Shown here piece by piece: positions 6,902 to 7,136 of a stretch of 7,136 bases of DNA. The DNA comes from Bacteroidales bacterium (GTDB lineage Bacteria; Bacteroidota; Bacteroidia; Bacteroidales; B18-G4). A program made the position numbers and the translations under genes. Within the stretch, counting starts at the first letter, position 1, and each line of letters starts with the position of its first letter. Below the pieces are notes generated by a model, which did no database searches, was not told the origin of the DNA, and saw only the letters and a list, made by a program, of their open reading frames with translations. The stretch lies in contig JAUXCL010000124.1 in assembly GCA_030618905.1 (NCBI GenBank), positions 1-7,136 on the forward strand. Reading direction: 5' to 3'.

Positions 6902-7136
6902 TTATGGTGTCGGGCCTATACGGAATCGAAACAAAACCTCCTGGCCGAAATCATATGTAAAAGGCCTGATGACTTCTCCATTGCTGTTATGGATCCCGAC
7001 CTTGCCGTTCTTTCCGATTTCGTCCGGGTTTTCGTAATAGTTCCACCAGTGGCGGATCATGCCGTCTTCCATGGCATCAATCAGGCGAAATTCATAGCAG
7101 CCATCAGTTAAGCTAATGGTATCATTATAAATCATA
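6902..7136 (-). CDS. C-terminal fragment of a secreted-looking protein of unknown function
   Basis: 78 codons to a TAA at 6904-6902; the frame is open to the right edge, so the Met at 7135 is probably internal and the true start lies outside. The visible segment reads as a beta-sandwich end: DTISLTDGCYEFRLIDAMEDGM, an aromatic cluster RHWWNYYE, then GKVGIHNSNGEV and finally FGQEVLFRFRIG. The pattern of L.DGCYEF..DA..DG followed by alternating strands resembles non-catalytic beta-sandwich modules near the ends of large exported Bacteroidota proteins, with acidic loops that could bind calcium. I cannot assign it to a named family. Unlike the next gene it ends without a T9SS sorting tail. It precedes the exported PCMD-like gene by 19 bases, so they likely share a transcript and perhaps a surface role. 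Confidence 0.7.
   Translation of the reverse strand, partial: MIYNDTISLTDGCYEFRLIDAMEDGMIRHWWNYYENPDEIGKNGKVGIHNSNGEVIRPFTYDFGQEVLFRFRIGPTP

Overview
All recognisable genes lie on the minus strand, so transcription runs from high to low coordinates. The window looks like a Bacteroidota chromosome, probably a non-gut lineage with a type IX secretion system (T9SS). The reasons are a TonB-dependent receptor with an N-terminal carboxypeptidase-regulatory-like domain, a T9SS C-terminal sorting domain, a PepSY-like lipoprotein, AT-rich gene gaps without clear Shine-Dalgarno sequences, and two good matches to the Bacteroidota promoter element TAnnTTTG. Species cannot be named from the sequence.

Layout in transcription order. 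(1) 7136-6902 is the C-terminal end of a secreted-looking protein cut by the window edge. (2) 6882-5939 is one exported protein (signal peptide, PCMD-like carbohydrate-associated beta-sandwich, T9SS sorting tail) split into two overlapping frames by an apparent 1-base deletion near 6517-6519. (3) A promoter at 5932-5902 leads into an 801-residue TonB-dependent receptor (5882-3477). (4) An OmpR-type response regulator (3414-2731) and a HisKA sensor kinase (2734-1493) overlap by ATGA. (5) A PepSY-like lipoprotein (1435-872) has its own candidate promoter and ends in about 40 nearly pure Asp/Glu residues encoded by 6- and 12-base tandem repeats. (6) After a convincing intrinsic terminator (850-821), an APH-fold kinase (784 to beyond position 1) runs off the left edge.

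The central receptor, regulator, kinase and PepSY-like lipoprotein genes look like one envelope uptake and sensing module: the receptor imports an unknown ligand through the outer membrane, the two-component pair senses an envelope signal, and the acidic lipoprotein may bind cations or modulate the kinase. The ligand and the regulatory link are inference. The kinase at the left edge is probably a separate transcription unit. No RNA gene, insertion sequence, CRISPR array or gene-free stretch above 100 bases was seen.
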